Positions 35,899-46,371 of a stretch of DNA of 64,000 nt are shown piece after piece (the first letter of the stretch is position 1; each line of letters starts with the position of its first letter). This DNA is from Burkholderia arboris (GTDB taxonomy: Bacteria; Pseudomonadota; Gammaproteobacteria; Burkholderiales; Burkholderiaceae): the NCBI RefSeq assembly GCF_902499125.1, contig NZ_CABVPX010000012.1:62001-126000 (forward strand). Direction: 5' to 3'. The notes beneath the pieces were generated by a model. It saw only the letters and a program-made list of their open reading frames with translations. It was not told where the DNA came from and ran no database searches. A program made the translations under genes and the position numbers.

Positions 35899-38800
35899 GT
35901 GAAGTCTTCCGGATCGGCGCGCACGGCGCGCCGCAATGCTGCCCTGTCCTCCTCCGACGCCTCGACGGACACCGTCGCCACCGCCGCGAACGGCCGTGCG
36001 AAAACGGCAACGAAACCGAAAGACCCGATACGTCAGACAAAACGCGCGCCCCGAGCCGCCGGCCCCGCTGCCCGCAAGGCCGCCGCGCCGAAGGCCGGCA
36101 CGCGCACGCGCGACGACAAGGACGGCCCGCTGTTCGAGGACATCCGCTTCCTCGGCCGCCTGCTCGGCGACGTCGTGCGCGAACAGGAAGGCGATACGGT
36201 ATTCGACGTCGTCGAAACGATCCGCCAGACCGCGGTCAAGTTCCGCCGCGAGGACGACAGCGAAGCCGCGCAGACGCTCGAGAAGAAACTGCGCAAGCTG
36301 ACGCCGGAACAGACGGTGAGCGTCGTGCGCGCGTTCAGCTATTTCTCGCATCTCGCGAACATCGCGGAAGACCGCCATCACAACCGCCGCCGCCGCATCC
36401 ACGCGCTGGCCGGCTCCGCGCCGCAGCCCGGCACCGTCGCGTACGCGCTCGAACAGCTGAAGACGACCGGCAACGCGTCGAAACGCCTGCTGCAGCGCTT
36501 CTTCGACGATGCGCTGATCGTGCCGGTGCTGACCGCGCACCCGACCGAAGTGCAGCGCAAGAGCATCCTCGACGCACAGCACGACATCGCGCGCCTGCTC
36601 GCCGAACGCGACCAGGAACTGACCGCGCGCGAGCGCCAGTACAACGAAGCGATGCTGCGCGCGCGCGTGACCGCGCTGTGGCAGACGCGCATGCTGCGCG
36701 ACTCGCGCCTGACGGTCGGCGACGAGATCGAGAACGCGCTGTCGTACTACCGCGCGACGTTCCTCGACGAACTGCCCGCGCTCTACGGCGACATCGAGGC
36801 CGCGCTCGCCGAGCACGGCCTGTCCGCCCGCGTGCCCGCGTTCTTCCAGATGGGCAGCTGGATCGGCGGCGACCGCGACGGCAACCCGAACGTGACCGCG
36901 CCGACGCTCGACGAAGCGATCAACCGCCAGGCCGCGGTGATCCTCGAGCACTACCTGGAACAGGTGCACAAGCTCGGCGCCGAGCTCTCGGTGTCGAACC
37001 TGCTCGTCGGCGCGAACGACGCGGTGAAGGCGCTGGCGGCCGCATCGCCCGACCAGTCGCCGCACCGCGTCGACGAACCGTATCGCCGCGCGCTGATCGG
37101 CATCTACACGCGGCTCGCCGCGAGCGCGCGCGTGCGCGTCGGCGAAGGCACGGTGCCCGTGCGCAGCGCGGGTCGCGGCGCGCCGCCCGTGCGCGCGATC
37201 CCGTATGCGGATTCCGAGGCGTTCGTCGCCGACCTGAAGGTGCTGACCGCGTCGCTCGACGAGCACCACGGCACGTCGCTCGCCGCGCCGCGCCTCGCGC
37301 CGCTCGTGCGCGCGGCCGAAGTGTTCGGCTTCCATCTCGCGAGCATCGACCTGCGCCAGAGCTCCGACATCCACGAAGCGGTGGTCGCCGAGCTGTTCGC
37401 GCGCGCGGGCGTCGAGGCCGACTACGCGGCGCTCGCCGAGGAAGACAAGCTGCGCGTGCTGCTCGCCGCGCTCGCCGATCCGCGCCCGCTGCGCTCGCCG
37501 TACTTCGAATACTCGGCACTCGCGCAAAGCGAGCTCGGCGTGTTCGAGAAGGCGCGCGAAGTCCGCGCGCAATTCGGCGCGCGCGCGGTGCGCAACTACA
37601 TCATCTCGCATACGGAAACCGTCAGCGACCTCGTCGAGGTGCTGCTGCTGCAGAAGGAGACGGGCCTGCTCGAAGGCACGCTCGGCGTGCCGGGCAGCGA
37701 CGCGAGGAACAGCCTGATGGTGATCCCGCTGTTCGAGACGATCCCCGACCTGCGCGACGCGTCGCGCATCATGCGCGACTACTTCGCACTGCCGGGCATC
37801 GACACGCTGATCGCGCACCAGGGCGCCGAACAGGAAGTGATGCTCGGCTACTCGGACAGCAACAAGGACGGCGGCTTCCTCACGTCGAACTGGGAGCTGT
37901 ATCGCGCGGAACTCGCGCTCGTCGACCTGTTCCGCGAGCGCAAGATCACGCTGCGGCTGTTCCACGGCCGGGGCGGCACGGTCGGCCGCGGGGGCGGCCC
38001 GACCTACCAGGCAATCCTGTCGCAGCCGCCGGGCACCGTGAACGGCCAGATCCGCCTGACCGAACAGGGCGAGGTGATCGCGAGCAAGTTCTCGAACCCG
38101 TCGATCGGCCGCCGGAACCTCGAGACGGTCGTCGCCGCAACGCTCGAAGCGTCGCTGCTGCCGCAGTCGAACGCGCCGGCGCAGTTGCCCGCGTTCGAAG
38201 CCGCGATGCAGACGCTGTCCGACTCGGCGATGGCCGCCTACCGCGCGCTCGTCTATGAAACCCCGGGCTTCACCGACTACTTCTTCTCGTCGACGCCGAT
38301 CACCGAGATCGCCGAGCTGAACATCGGCAGCCGCCCGGCATCGCGCAAGCTGCAGGATCCGAAGCAGCGCAAGATCGAGGATCTGCGCGCGATTCCGTGG
38401 GGCTTCTCGTGGGGCCAGTGCCGGCTGCTGCTGACCGGCTGGTACGGCTTCGGCAGCGCGGTGAGCGCGTATCTCGACAGCGCGCAGGACGACGCCGAGC
38501 GCACGAAGCGCGTCGCGCTGCTGAAGAAGATGAACAAGACCTGGCCGTTCTTCTCGAACCTGCTGTCGAACATGGACATGGTGCTCGCGAAGACCGATCT
38601 CGCGGTCGCGTCGCGCTACGCGCAGCTCGTGTCCGATCGCAAGCTGCGCAAGCACGTGTTCGAGCGGATCGTCGCGGAATGGGAGCGCACGTCGCACGCG
38701 CTCGCGGAAATCACCGGGCACGAAGGCCGCCTCGCGACCAACCCGCTGCTCGCGCGCTCGATCAAGAACCGCTTCCCGTATCTCGACCCGCTGAACCACC

Positions 38801-38913
38801 TGCAGGTCGAGCTGATCAAGCGTCACCGTGCGGGCGACACGAACGCGCGACTGCGCCGCGGGATTCACCTGACGATCAACGGGATCGCGGCCGGCCTGCG
38901 CAACACCGGCTGA
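35899..38913 (+). CDS. ppc: phosphoenolpyruvate carboxylase
   Basis: The protein has 1004 residues from a GTG placed 8 bases after AAGGA. A TTG ten codons earlier has no ribosome site. It carboxylates PEP to oxaloacetate to refill the citrate cycle. Catalytic motifs are complete: [37 protein letters not shown], the mobile-loop [14 protein letters not shown], and the C-terminal NTG with the usual penultimate environment. The first 85 or so residues are a Lys/Arg/Ala-rich extension absent from enterobacterial enzymes (E. coli about 880 residues). It has its own terminator. Confidence 0.95.
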   Translation: MKSSGSARTARRNAALSSSDASTDTVATAANGRAKTATKPKDPIRQTKRAPRAAGPAARKAAAPKAGTRTRDDKDGPLFEDIRFLGRLLGDVVREQEGDTVFDVVETIRQTAVKFRREDDSEAAQTLEKKLRKLTPEQTVSVVRAFSYFSHLANIAEDRHHNRRRRIHALAGSAPQPGTVAYALEQLKTTGNASKRLLQRFFDDALIVPVLTAHPTEVQRKSILDAQHDIARLLAERDQELTARERQYNEAMLRARVTALWQTRMLRDSRLTVGDEIENALSYYRATFLDELPALYGDIEAALAEHGLSARVPAFFQMGSWIGGDRDGNPNVTAPTLDEAINRQAAVILEHYLEQVHKLGAELSVSNLLVGANDAVKALAAASPDQSPHRVDEPYRRALIGIYTRLAASARVRVGEGTVPVRSAGRGAPPVRAIPYADSEAFVADLKVLTASLDEHHGTSLAAPRLAPLVRAAEVFGFHLASIDLRQSSDIHEAVVAELFARAGVEADYAALAEEDKLRVLLAALADPRPLRSPYFEYSALAQSELGVFEKAREVRAQFGARAVRNYIISHTETVSDLVEVLLLQKETGLLEGTLGVPGSDARNSLMVIPLFETIPDLRDASRIMRDYFALPGIDTLIAHQGAEQEVMLGYSDSNKDGGFLTSNWELYRAELALVDLFRERKITLRLFHGRGGTVGRGGGPTYQAILSQPPGTVNGQIRLTEQGEVIASKFSNPSIGRRNLETVVAATLEASLLPQSNAPAQLPAFEAAMQTLSDSAMAAYRALVYETPGFTDYFFSSTPITEIAELNIGSRPASRKLQDPKQRKIEDLRAIPWGFSWGQCRLLLTGWYGFGSAVSAYLDSAQDDAERTKRVALLKKMNKTWPFFSNLLSNMDMVLAKTDLAVASRYAQLVSDRKLRKHVFERIVAEWERTSHALAEITGHEGRLATNPLLARSIKNRFPYLDPLNHLQVELIKRHRAGDTNARLRRGIHLTINGIAAGLRNTG

Positions 38914-38956
38914 TCCGCAGGCGGCGCGGGCTCGCTCCGCGCCGGCCCGCATCGTG

Positions 38957-38995
38957 AAAGCCGCGATACGCGAGTAGGCGTATCGCGGCTTTTTT
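38957..38995 (+). terminator. ppc terminator
   Basis: A 15-bp stem (AAAGCCGCGATACGC and its complement) with a 6-base loop ends in a T run. It lies 43 bases after the stop and can also stop leftward transcripts. Confidence 0.92.
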
Positions 38996-39032
38996 CATGC
39001 TGCCGCGTAACGGCGCAGAACGCGCCACCCGC

Positions 39033-39785
39033 TCAATGCGCGTCGATCAGCAGCGCGTCGTGCTCGAACGAACCGTCGGGCTGCACCGCGTAATAGCCGC
39101 GCACCTCGTCCGGCGCATGCGCCCACAATGCGCGAATGCCGGTCACGCTGTCGGCCGGCGTGCGGATGCGCGCAACCCACGTCTCGAAATCGATCGGCAG
39201 CCGCCAGCGGCTGTGCACCTGCGCGTCGAAGCCGGCCTCGCGGAACATCGCGAGCCATTCGTCGGCGTGGTAGTCGCGCACGTGCGACGCGTCGCGCAGC
39301 ACTTCCGCGGCCTGCAGGTACGTGTCGAGGAGCGGATGGTCATTGCCGGCAATGTCGATCATCAGCACGCGGCCGCCCGGCTTCAGCACGCGGCGCACCT
39401 CGGCGAGCGCCGCGCGCATGTCGTGCCAGTGGTGCGCGCTCATCCGGCTCACGACCCAGTCGAACGTCGCCGTGTCGAACGGCAGCCGCTCGGCCGGGCC
39501 CTGCTGCGTGCGGATGTTCGCGAGCCCGCGCTCGCGCGCGGCGGCGTCGACGGTCGCGAGCATCGGCGCGGCCAGATCGTAGGCGACCACGTCGCGCACG
39601 TGCGGCGCGACCGCGAAGCTCGCATGGCCGGCGCCGCAGCCGAGATCGAGCACCGCGGCATCGGGTGTCGCGCTCACCGCGTCGGCGAGCGTCTGCAGGT
39701 CGGCGCCCGTCGCATGAACCGTGCTCGTCAGATAGGCGGCGGCCGTCGTGCCGAATGCGTCGGCGACCTGGTCGTGGTGTTTCAT
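39033..39785 (-). CDS. class I SAM-dependent methyltransferase (UbiE-like)
   Basis: The protein has 250 residues. Motif I is VLDLGCGAGHASFAVA, motif II lies in FDWVVSRMSAHHWHDM, and the post-II region LKPGGRVLMIDIAG is intact. The C-terminal half (WRLPIDFETWVARIRTP) resembles small-molecule methyltransferases rather than RNA or protein ones. Substrate unknown. It is divergent from an XRE regulator that probably controls it. Confidence 0.85.
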   Translation of the reverse strand: MKHHDQVADAFGTTAAAYLTSTVHATGADLQTLADAVSATPDAAVLDLGCGAGHASFAVAPHVRDVVAYDLAAPMLATVDAAARERGLANIRTQQGPAERLPFDTATFDWVVSRMSAHHWHDMRAALAEVRRVLKPGGRVLMIDIAGNDHPLLDTYLQAAEVLRDASHVRDYHADEWLAMFREAGFDAQVHSRWRLPIDFETWVARIRTPADSVTGIRALWAHAPDEVRGYYAVQPDGSFEHDALLIDAH

Positions 39786-39916
39786 CGTTCGCTCCTTTCC
39801 TTGATGCAGTCGCCCGGTGTTGGCGCTTCAGCGCGCGTTCCGGCCCCGTGCAACGCGTTTTGTGGGACGCCCGCTGCCCTGCCAGCGCGCGAGACGCTAC
39901 AATAGGCCCACGCCTG

Positions 39917-39947
39917 TACCAGTACAAGTTAAGCAGTTATTCTGGTA
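39917..39947. promoter_or_regulatory. TACCAG-N19-CTGGTA dyad between methyltransferase and XRE genes
   Basis: An inverted repeat lies in the most AT-rich part of the divergent gap, 57 bases before the regulator start. It is a candidate operator for the adjacent XRE-type repressor. The function is inferred from position and symmetry only. Confidence 0.4.
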
Positions 39948-40003
39948 TTCGATCCACCTGTCTGAACGTTGCCGCGTCCTCGTATCCATTTCGCCGTTCC
40001 CGC

Positions 40004-40813
40004 ATGAACCAGCCGCCCTCCGCCCCCGTCCCGCCGCTCGACGCCACGCCCGCCCGCGCGCTCGGCGAATTCATCCGCGCTCACCGCGAGCGGCTGTCGC
40101 CGCAGGCCGTCGGCCTGCCGCCCGGCCCGCGCCGCCGCACGCCGGGGCTGCGGCGCGAGGAAGTCGCGCAACTGTGCGGCGTCAGCCCGACCTGGTACAC
40201 GTGGATCGAGCAGGGCCGCCCGGTGTCCGCGTCGGCCGACGCGCTCGCGCGGATCGCCGTCGCGCTGCAGCTGTCGAAGGCCGAACGCGCGTACCTGTTC
40301 GAGCTGGCCGCGCAGCGCGACCCGGCCGAGCCCGACGTCGCGGGCGGCGACCTGCCGCCGACGCTCGCCGCGACCGTCGCGGCGATCGCGACGCCTGCCT
40401 ACGTGCTCGACCGCCAATGGAATGCGCTCGCGTGGAATGCGCCGGCCGCCGCGCTCTTTTCCGGCTGGCTCGACGGCGAGCACGATCGCAACCTGCTGCG
40501 CTTCACGTTCATGTCGCCGGCCGCGCGCACGCTGATCGTCGACTGGGAAACCCGCGCCCGGCGTCTCGCGGCCGAATTCCGCGCCGATTCGATCCGCCAC
40601 CTGGCCGACGCGCCGACGCGCGCGCTGATCGACGCGCTGACCGCCGGCAGCGACGCATTCGCGCAGTACTGGGCGTCGCAGGACGTGTTCGAACGCGAAG
40701 GCGGGCTGCGCGAATTCGACCATCCGGCCGACGGCCGCCTCGTGTACCAGCAGATCACGCTAAAGCCCGCGCACCGCGAGGACCTGAAGCTCGTCGTGCT
40801 GGTGCGCGACTGA
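40004..40813 (+). CDS. XRE-family regulator with MmyB-like ligand-binding domain
   Basis: The protein has 269 residues. After a Pro-rich leader, residues about 20-80 carry the HTH ([42 protein letters not shown]). The rest is the MmyB-type domain ([58 protein letters not shown]). These regulators usually repress a divergent oxidoreductase or transferase gene and respond to a small lipophilic ligand. Here the divergent gene is the methyltransferase. Confidence 0.88.
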   Translation: MNQPPSAPVPPLDATPARALGEFIRAHRERLSPQAVGLPPGPRRRTPGLRREEVAQLCGVSPTWYTWIEQGRPVSASADALARIAVALQLSKAERAYLFELAAQRDPAEPDVAGGDLPPTLAATVAAIATPAYVLDRQWNALAWNAPAAALFSGWLDGEHDRNLLRFTFMSPAARTLIVDWETRARRLAAEFRADSIRHLADAPTRALIDALTAGSDAFAQYWASQDVFEREGGLREFDHPADGRLVYQQITLKPAHREDLKLVVLVRD

Positions 40814-40857
40814 GCGGGCCGGCCCGCGCGGGCCACGGCCGGCAGGCCCGCGAATGC

Positions 40858-40863
40858 TAGAAT
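40858..40863 (+). promoter_or_regulatory. -10 element (TAGAAT) of argH
   Basis: CTAGAAT lies 54 bases before the argH start. The same hexamer precedes metG (50137) and the basic amino acid transporter operon (13764). No obvious -35 is visible, so this is a moderate call. Confidence 0.45.
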
Positions 40864-40916
40864 TGCGGGATTCCCTCGGCGGCGCACGCTGCCCAACTCC
40901 CCTTCGAAGAATCGCC

Positions 40917-42326
40917 ATGACGTCCCAACTGCACAAAAAGGGCGAGGCCTGGTCGGCCCGCTTCTCGGAACCGATGTCGGAACTGGTCAAGCGCTACACG
41001 TCGTCGGTGTTTTTCGACAAGCGCCTCGCGCTCGTCGACATCGCCGGCTCGCTCGCGCACGCGAACATGCTCGCCGCGCAGAAGATCATCAGCGCCGACG
41101 ACCTGGCCGCGATCGAACGCGGGATGGCGCAGATCAAGGGCGAGATCGAGCGCGGCGAATTCGAATGGCAGCTCGACCTGGAAGACGTCCACCTGAACAT
41201 CGAGGCGCGCCTGACCGCGCTGATCGGCGACGCGGGCAAGCGCCTGCACACGGGCCGCTCGCGCAACGACCAGGTCGCGACCGACATCCGCCTGTGGCTG
41301 CGCGGCGAGATCGACCGCATCGGCGGCCTGCTGAACGACCTGCGCGGCGCGCTGGTCGACCTCGCGGAACAGAACGCCGACACGATCATGCCGGGCTTCA
41401 CGCACCTGCAGGTCGCGCAACCCGTCACGTTCGGCCACCACCTGCTCGCGTACGTCGAGATGTTCACGCGCGACGCGGAACGCATGCGCGACTGCCGCAC
41501 GCGCGTGAACCGCCTGCCGCTCGGCGCGGCCGCGCTCGCGGGCACGAGCTACCCGATCGACCGTCATGCCGTGGCGAAGACGCTCGGCTTCGACGGCATC
41601 TGCGCGAACTCGCTCGACGCGGTGTCCGATCGCGACTTCGCGATCGAATTCACGGCGGCCTCGGCGCTCGTGATGACGCACGTGTCGCGCTTCTCCGAAG
41701 AACTCGTGCTGTGGATGAGCCCGCGCGTCGGCTTCATCGACATCGCCGACCGCTTCTGCACCGGCAGCTCGATCATGCCGCAGAAGAAGAACCCGGACGT
41801 GCCCGAGCTCGCGCGCGGCAAGACCGGCCGCGTGAACGGCCACCTGATGGCGCTGCTCACGCTGATGAAGGGCCAGCCGCTCGCGTACAACAAGGACAAC
41901 CAGGAAGACAAGGAACCGCTGTTCGACACGGTCGACACCGTCGCCGACACGCTGCGGATCTTCGCCGAGATGGTTGCCGGCATCACCGTGAAGCCGGACG
42001 CGATGCGTGCGGCCGCGCTGCAGGGCTTCTCGACCGCGACCGACCTCGCCGACTACCTCGTGAAGCGCGGCCTGCCGTTCCGCGATGCGCACGAAGCCGT
42101 CGCGCATGCCGTGAAGATCTGCGACGACCGCGGCATCGATCTCGCCGACCTGACGCTCGACGAGATGAAGCAGGATCTGCCGAACGTCGCGCACCTGATC
42201 GGCGACGACGTGTTCGGCTACCTGACGCTCGAGGGGTCGGTCGCGAGCCGCAACCACCCGGGCGGCACCGCACCCGACCAGGTGCGCGCGGCCGTCAAGG
42301 CAGCCCGCGCCGCACTCGGCCGGTAA
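40917..42326 (+). CDS. argH: argininosuccinate lyase
   Basis: This 469-residue homotetramer splits argininosuccinate into arginine and fumarate, the last step of arginine synthesis. The fumarase-superfamily signature [12 protein letters not shown] holds the catalytic Ser. [28 protein letters not shown] and the AGTSYPIDR stretch are conserved. Normal length and start ([16 protein letters not shown]). Single gene ending at a terminator. Confidence 0.96.
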   Translation: MTSQLHKKGEAWSARFSEPMSELVKRYTSSVFFDKRLALVDIAGSLAHANMLAAQKIISADDLAAIERGMAQIKGEIERGEFEWQLDLEDVHLNIEARLTALIGDAGKRLHTGRSRNDQVATDIRLWLRGEIDRIGGLLNDLRGALVDLAEQNADTIMPGFTHLQVAQPVTFGHHLLAYVEMFTRDAERMRDCRTRVNRLPLGAAALAGTSYPIDRHAVAKTLGFDGICANSLDAVSDRDFAIEFTAASALVMTHVSRFSEELVLWMSPRVGFIDIADRFCTGSSIMPQKKNPDVPELARGKTGRVNGHLMALLTLMKGQPLAYNKDNQEDKEPLFDTVDTVADTLRIFAEMVAGITVKPDAMRAAALQGFSTATDLADYLVKRGLPFRDAHEAVAHAVKICDDRGIDLADLTLDEMKQDLPNVAHLIGDDVFGYLTLEGSVASRNHPGGTAPDQVRAAVKAARAALGR

Positions 42327-42342
42327 CCGCCTGCTGTTCCGG

Positions 42343-42367
42343 ACGGACGCCTTCGGCGTCCGTTTTT
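42343..42367 (+). terminator. argH terminator
   Basis: ACGGACGCC, TTC loop and GGCGTCCGT form a 9-bp stem ending in a T run. Confidence 0.88.
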
Positions 42368-42413
42368 CATTCGGGCGGCCGTCACGCCGCCCGTCGCCTG
42401 CCCCGCTTCACGG

Positions 42414-43106
42414 ATGCCGCCGATGACCTTTTCCGCCGCGCTCTTCGACATGGACGGCCTGCTCGTCGATTCCGAGCGGACCATCATGAACACGTGGATC
42501 GACGTGTCGAATGCACACGGTGTCGCGCTGACCGTCGCCGACTACCTGCAGATCGTCGGCCGTTCGTTCGCCGAAGGCCAGGTCATCCTGGCGCGGCTGA
42601 TCGGCAACCCCGATACGTTCGACGCCGTGCGCACCCGCGTGCGCGAACAGCTCGCGGCGCCCGAGCCGCATCCGAAGTTTCCGCTGAAACCGGGCGCGTT
42701 CGCGCTGCTCGATGCACTCGCGCAGGCCGGCATTCCGTGCGCGGTCGCGTCGTCGTCCGCGGGCGACGTGATCCGTGCGCGGCTCGACGCGGTCGGCGTG
42801 CTGCCGTTCTTCCGTGCGATCGCGGGCGGCGACGAAGTCGCGCGCGGCAAGCCCGATCCGGCCGTCTACCGGCTCGCGGCCGAACGCCTCGGCGTGCCGG
42901 CCCACGCGTGCGTCGCGTTCGAGGACAGCGACTTCGGCGCGCAGTCGGCCGCCGGCGCCGGCGCATCGGTCGTCACCGTGCCGGATCTGAAGGCGCCGAC
43001 GCCCGAAATCATCGCGCTGAGCCTGCACGTGCTCGCGTCGCTCGACGATGCGGTCGCGCTCGTGCCGTCGTGGTTCGGCCTGCAGGGTACGTCGCAGCCC
43101 GCGTAA
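42414..43106 (+). CDS. HAD-superfamily phosphatase (subfamily IA, sugar-phosphatase-like)
   Basis: The protein has 230 residues from the first ATG, or 227 from the ATG of MTFSAALF, which fits the family better. The nucleophile and acid are in FDMDGLLVDSE, motif II in AVASSSAGDV, the Lys in GKPDPAVY, and the metal aspartates in FEDSDFGAQSA. The sequence type is that of beta-phosphoglucomutase/2-deoxyglucose-6-phosphatase relatives (YniC-like). The true substrate, probably a hexose phosphate, is not decided by sequence. Confidence 0.85.
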   Translation: MPPMTFSAALFDMDGLLVDSERTIMNTWIDVSNAHGVALTVADYLQIVGRSFAEGQVILARLIGNPDTFDAVRTRVREQLAAPEPHPKFPLKPGAFALLDALAQAGIPCAVASSSAGDVIRARLDAVGVLPFFRAIAGGDEVARGKPDPAVYRLAAERLGVPAHACVAFEDSDFGAQSAAGAGASVVTVPDLKAPTPEIIALSLHVLASLDDAVALVPSWFGLQGTSQPA

Positions 43107-43123
43107 TCGGCCGCCGCGCCATG

Positions 43124-43153
43124 CAAAACGGGCACCCTCGGGTGCCCGTTTTG
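43124..43153. terminator. bidirectional terminator
   Basis: CAAAACGGGCACCC and its perfect complement surround a very short loop, with A and T tracts at both ends. It lies between the convergent HAD and LprI-like genes. Confidence 0.9.
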
Positions 43154-43186
43154 TCGTGTCGCCAACCTGCCGGCGTCGCACCGGCC

Positions 43187-44011
43187 TTACTGGTTGCCGG
43201 CCGTCTCCGACAGACGCTTCATCGTCGCGATGCGCGCGCCGATCAGGTCGACGCGCCCGTCCTCGCCGACGAGCGGCGCCGTCGCGTCGCGGAACGCCAC
43301 CCACGCACGCTGTGCGCGGACGAGCGTCGCGGCCGAATGCGCGGACATCTTGCGGCGCAGTTTCTGGTAATAGCGGTTCAGGTCGAATATCGCGTGCTCG
43401 CATGCGGCATCCTGCGCACAGGGCCGCACACGGCGCACGGCCGGATCGCGCGGCGCGTTCGCCGGCTTGCCGCCGGCCGGCGCGGCCGCCGCGCCCGCAC
43501 CACCCTGCGCGCCGCTCGTTGCCGCGACCGGTACCGCGGCGGGCGGCTGCGGCGCATAGCGATCGGCTGCGCCGCGCAGCGCCAGCGCGCGATCGCGCAC
43601 CGGCTGCAGCTGCAGATCGGCGCTCGACATCGCATACGCGGTGCCGCGCGTCGTGTCGTACACGGCCTTCAGCAGATGCACTTCGTCCTTGCGCCACGTG
43701 AGCCAATGGCGCTGGCTGTCCTGCCAGCCGCGCTTCGCATCGGCCGGCGCATCCTTCAACAGGCGCTGGTACGCGCCGTCCATCACGGCCTGCCACTGCT
43801 GCTGCGTTTCGCCCATGCACTGGATCTGGCCGGCCGGCGACGACCGGTCGCGCCGCGCGAGGCATTGCCGCATCGCGACGTCGATCGGATCGGCCGCCGC
43901 GACTTCCGCGTGCGCGGCGCCCGGCCCTGCCAGCCCCGCCGCGCCTGCCGCCCAGACGACGAGCGCGGCCAGCGCCGCGCGCATCGCCCGGAATCGTCCG
44001 TACGTCGCCAT
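43187..44011 (-). CDS. exported LprI-like (DUF1311) protein with two tandem modules
   Basis: This 274-residue protein starts in the TGATG overlap with the decarboxylase gene. A second ATG ten codons later is possible. A signal peptide ends near AAHA (residue 35). Two LprI/DUF1311 modules follow. The first is about 45-110 (IQCMGETQQQWQAVMDGAYQ, GWQDSQRHWLTWRKDE). The second is about 200-260 (CEHAIFDLNRYYQKLRRKM, LVRAQRAWVAFRDAT). They are joined by a Pro/Ala/Gly linker. LprI of mycobacteria inhibits host lysozyme; most other members are uncharacterised. Translational coupling to a decarboxylase is unexplained. Confidence 0.78.
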   Translation of the reverse strand: MATYGRFRAMRAALAALVVWAAGAAGLAGPGAAHAEVAAADPIDVAMRQCLARRDRSSPAGQIQCMGETQQQWQAVMDGAYQRLLKDAPADAKRGWQDSQRHWLTWRKDEVHLLKAVYDTTRGTAYAMSSADLQLQPVRDRALALRGAADRYAPQPPAAVPVAATSGAQGGAGAAAAPAGGKPANAPRDPAVRRVRPCAQDAACEHAIFDLNRYYQKLRRKMSAHSAATLVRAQRAWVAFRDATAPLVGEDGRVDLIGARIATMKRLSETAGNQ

Positions 44012-46290
44012 CAGTCGCGCACGCAGTCGACGAAGTACTCGACGCGGCCGTTCACCTCTTCCGCGACGAGGCCGTGGATGTCGGTGTGGAAGCCCGGGAA
44101 ACGCTCGTTGAAGTCGCGCGCGAACCGCAGGTAGTTCATGATCGTCTTGTTGAAGCGCTCGCCCGGAATCAGCAGCGGAATGCCCGGCGGGTACGGCGTG
44201 AGCAGGATGCTCGTCACGCGGCCTTCGAGCTCGTCGAGCGGCACGCGGTCGATCTTGCGGTGCGCGAGCTTCGCGAACGCGTCGGACGGCTTCATCGCCG
44301 GCTCCATGTCCGACAGGTACATCTCCGTCGTCAGGCGGGCGATGTCGTTCGCGCGGTACACGTCGTGGATCTGCGTGCACAGGTCGCGCAGGCCGACGCG
44401 CTCGTAGCGCGGATGCTGTGCGACGAATTCCGGCAGCACGCGCCACAGCGGCTGGTTGTTGTCGTAGTCGTCCTTGAACTGCTGCAGCTCGGTCACCATC
44501 GAGTTCCAGCGGCCCTTCGTGATGCCGATCGTGAACATGATGAAGAACGAGTACAGGCCGGTCTTCTCGACGATGATCCCGTGCTCGGCCAGGTACTTCG
44601 TGACGATCGCGGCCGGAATGCCCGTCTCGCCGAACTCGCCGTCGACGTCGAGCCCCGGCGTGATGATCGTCGCCTTGATCGGGTCGAGCATGTTGAAGCC
44701 TTCCGCCAGCGAGCCGAAGCCGTGCCAGTGGTCGTTCGGCTTCAGCATCCAGTCTTCGCGCGAACCGATGCCTTCCTCGGACAGGTTGTCCGGGCCCCAC
44801 ACGCTGAAGAACCAGTCGTCGCCGTATTCGGCGTCGACCTTGCGCATCGCGCGGCGGAAGTCGATCGCCTCGGCGATCGATTCCTCCACGAGCGCGGTGC
44901 CGCCCGGCGGCTCCATCATCGCGGCCGCGACGTCGCACGACGCGATGATCGCGTACTGCGGGCTCGTCGACGTGTGCATCAGGTACGCCTCGTTGAAGCG
45001 GTGCTTGTCGAACGTGCGGTTCTCCGAATCCTGCACGACGATCTGCGATGCCTGCGAAATGCCCGCGAGCAGCTTGTGCGTCGAGTGCGTCGCGAACACG
45101 AGCGCGCCCGTGCGCGGACGGCCGTCGCCGATCGCGTGCATGTCGCGGTAGAAATCGTGGAACGTCGCGTGCGGCAGCCACGCTTCGTCGAAGTGCAGCG
45201 TGTCGAGCAGGTCGCCGAGCAGGTCCTTGATCATCTCGACGTTGTAGACGACGCCGTCGTACGTGCTCTGCGTGATCGTCAGGATCCGCGGCTTCATGTC
45301 CGGGTTCTCGCGCATCGCTTCGCGCGCGAACGGGTTCGCCTCGATCTTCTTGCGGATGTTCTCCGGCTTGAATTCGTCGCGCGGAATCGGCCCGATGATG
45401 CCGAAGTGGTTGCGCGTCGGCGTCAGGAACACGGGGATCGCGCCCGTCATCGTGATCGCGTGCAGGATCGACTTGTGACAGTTGCGGTCGACCAGCACGA
45501 TGTCGCCCGGCGCGACCGTCGCGTGCCAGACGATCTTGTTCGACGTCGACGTGCCGTTGGTCACGAAGAACAGGTGGTCGGCGCTGAAGATGCGCGCCGC
45601 ATTGCGCTCGGACGCCGCGACCGGGCCCGTGTGATCGAGCAGCTGGCCGAGTTCGTCCACGGCGTTGCAGACGTCCGCGCGCAGCATGTTCTCGCCGAAG
45701 AACTGGTGGAACATCTGGCCGAGCGGGTTCTTCAGGAACGCGACGCCGCCCGAGTGGCCCGGGCAGTGCCACGAGTACGAGCCTTCGTCCGCGTACTTGA
45801 CGAGTTCCTTGAAGAACGGCGGCGCGAGCGAGTCGAGATAGACCTTCGCTTCACGGATGATGTGGCGCGCGACGAACTCCGGCGTGTCCTCGAACATGTG
45901 GATGAAGCCGTGCAGTTCGCGCAGGATGTCGTTCGGCAGATGGCGCGACGTGCGCGTCTCGCCGTACAGGAAGATCGGGATGTCCGCGTTGCGGCGGCGC
46001 ACTTCGGTGACGAACGCGCGCAGCTCGATGATCGCGGTCGCGAGCTCGGGCAGCTCGCCGTCCTGGCCGGTCTCGCCGAGCATGAGTTCGTCGTCGTCGA
46101 TCGACAGGATGAAGCACGACGCGCGGCTCGACTGCTGCGCGAACGACGTCAGATCGCCGTAGCTCGTGAGGCCGAGGACTTCGACGCCCTCCTTCTCGAT
46201 CGCTTCGGCCAACGCCCGGATGCCGGAGCCCGAGATGTTCTCGGAGCGGAAATCTTCGTCGATGATGACGACGGGGAAACGAAACTTCAT
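44011..46290 (-). CDS. PLP-dependent arginine/lysine/ornithine decarboxylase (AdiA-like)
   Basis: The protein has 759 residues and is collinear with inducible basic amino acid decarboxylases (E. coli AdiA about 755). The N-terminal receiver-like wing domain is 1 to about 130. The PLP domain has HCPGHSGGVAFLKNPLG, VTNGTSTSNKIVWH, VDRNCHKSI, LHFDEAW and the cofactor lysine in FATHSTHKLLAGISQAS. The C-terminal domain begins near NMLDPIKATI. It removes CO2 from arginine, lysine or ornithine to give a polyamine precursor, consuming a proton. Substrate choice cannot be settled by eye. It is downstream of dcd, with the LprI-like gene coupled behind it. Confidence 0.9.
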   Translation of the reverse strand: MKFRFPVVIIDEDFRSENISGSGIRALAEAIEKEGVEVLGLTSYGDLTSFAQQSSRASCFILSIDDDELMLGETGQDGELPELATAIIELRAFVTEVRRRNADIPIFLYGETRTSRHLPNDILRELHGFIHMFEDTPEFVARHIIREAKVYLDSLAPPFFKELVKYADEGSYSWHCPGHSGGVAFLKNPLGQMFHQFFGENMLRADVCNAVDELGQLLDHTGPVAASERNAARIFSADHLFFVTNGTSTSNKIVWHATVAPGDIVLVDRNCHKSILHAITMTGAIPVFLTPTRNHFGIIGPIPRDEFKPENIRKKIEANPFAREAMRENPDMKPRILTITQSTYDGVVYNVEMIKDLLGDLLDTLHFDEAWLPHATFHDFYRDMHAIGDGRPRTGALVFATHSTHKLLAGISQASQIVVQDSENRTFDKHRFNEAYLMHTSTSPQYAIIASCDVAAAMMEPPGGTALVEESIAEAIDFRRAMRKVDAEYGDDWFFSVWGPDNLSEEGIGSREDWMLKPNDHWHGFGSLAEGFNMLDPIKATIITPGLDVDGEFGETGIPAAIVTKYLAEHGIIVEKTGLYSFFIMFTIGITKGRWNSMVTELQQFKDDYDNNQPLWRVLPEFVAQHPRYERVGLRDLCTQIHDVYRANDIARLTTEMYLSDMEPAMKPSDAFAKLAHRKIDRVPLDELEGRVTSILLTPYPPGIPLLIPGERFNKTIMNYLRFARDFNERFPGFHTDIHGLVAEEVNGRVEYFVDCVRD

Positions 46291-46371
46291 GGGCGATTCT
46301 CCAAAAAGAACGACCGCGGCGCGTCACGCGCAGCGGTCACCCGGAAACTGGTGAGACGTTATGCAACCAGA

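Noticed and set aside
35854..38952. Open frame of about 1030 codons on the minus strand opposite ppc
   Set aside because: High-GC antisense shadow. The plus-strand phosphoenolpyruvate carboxylase has all catalytic motifs.
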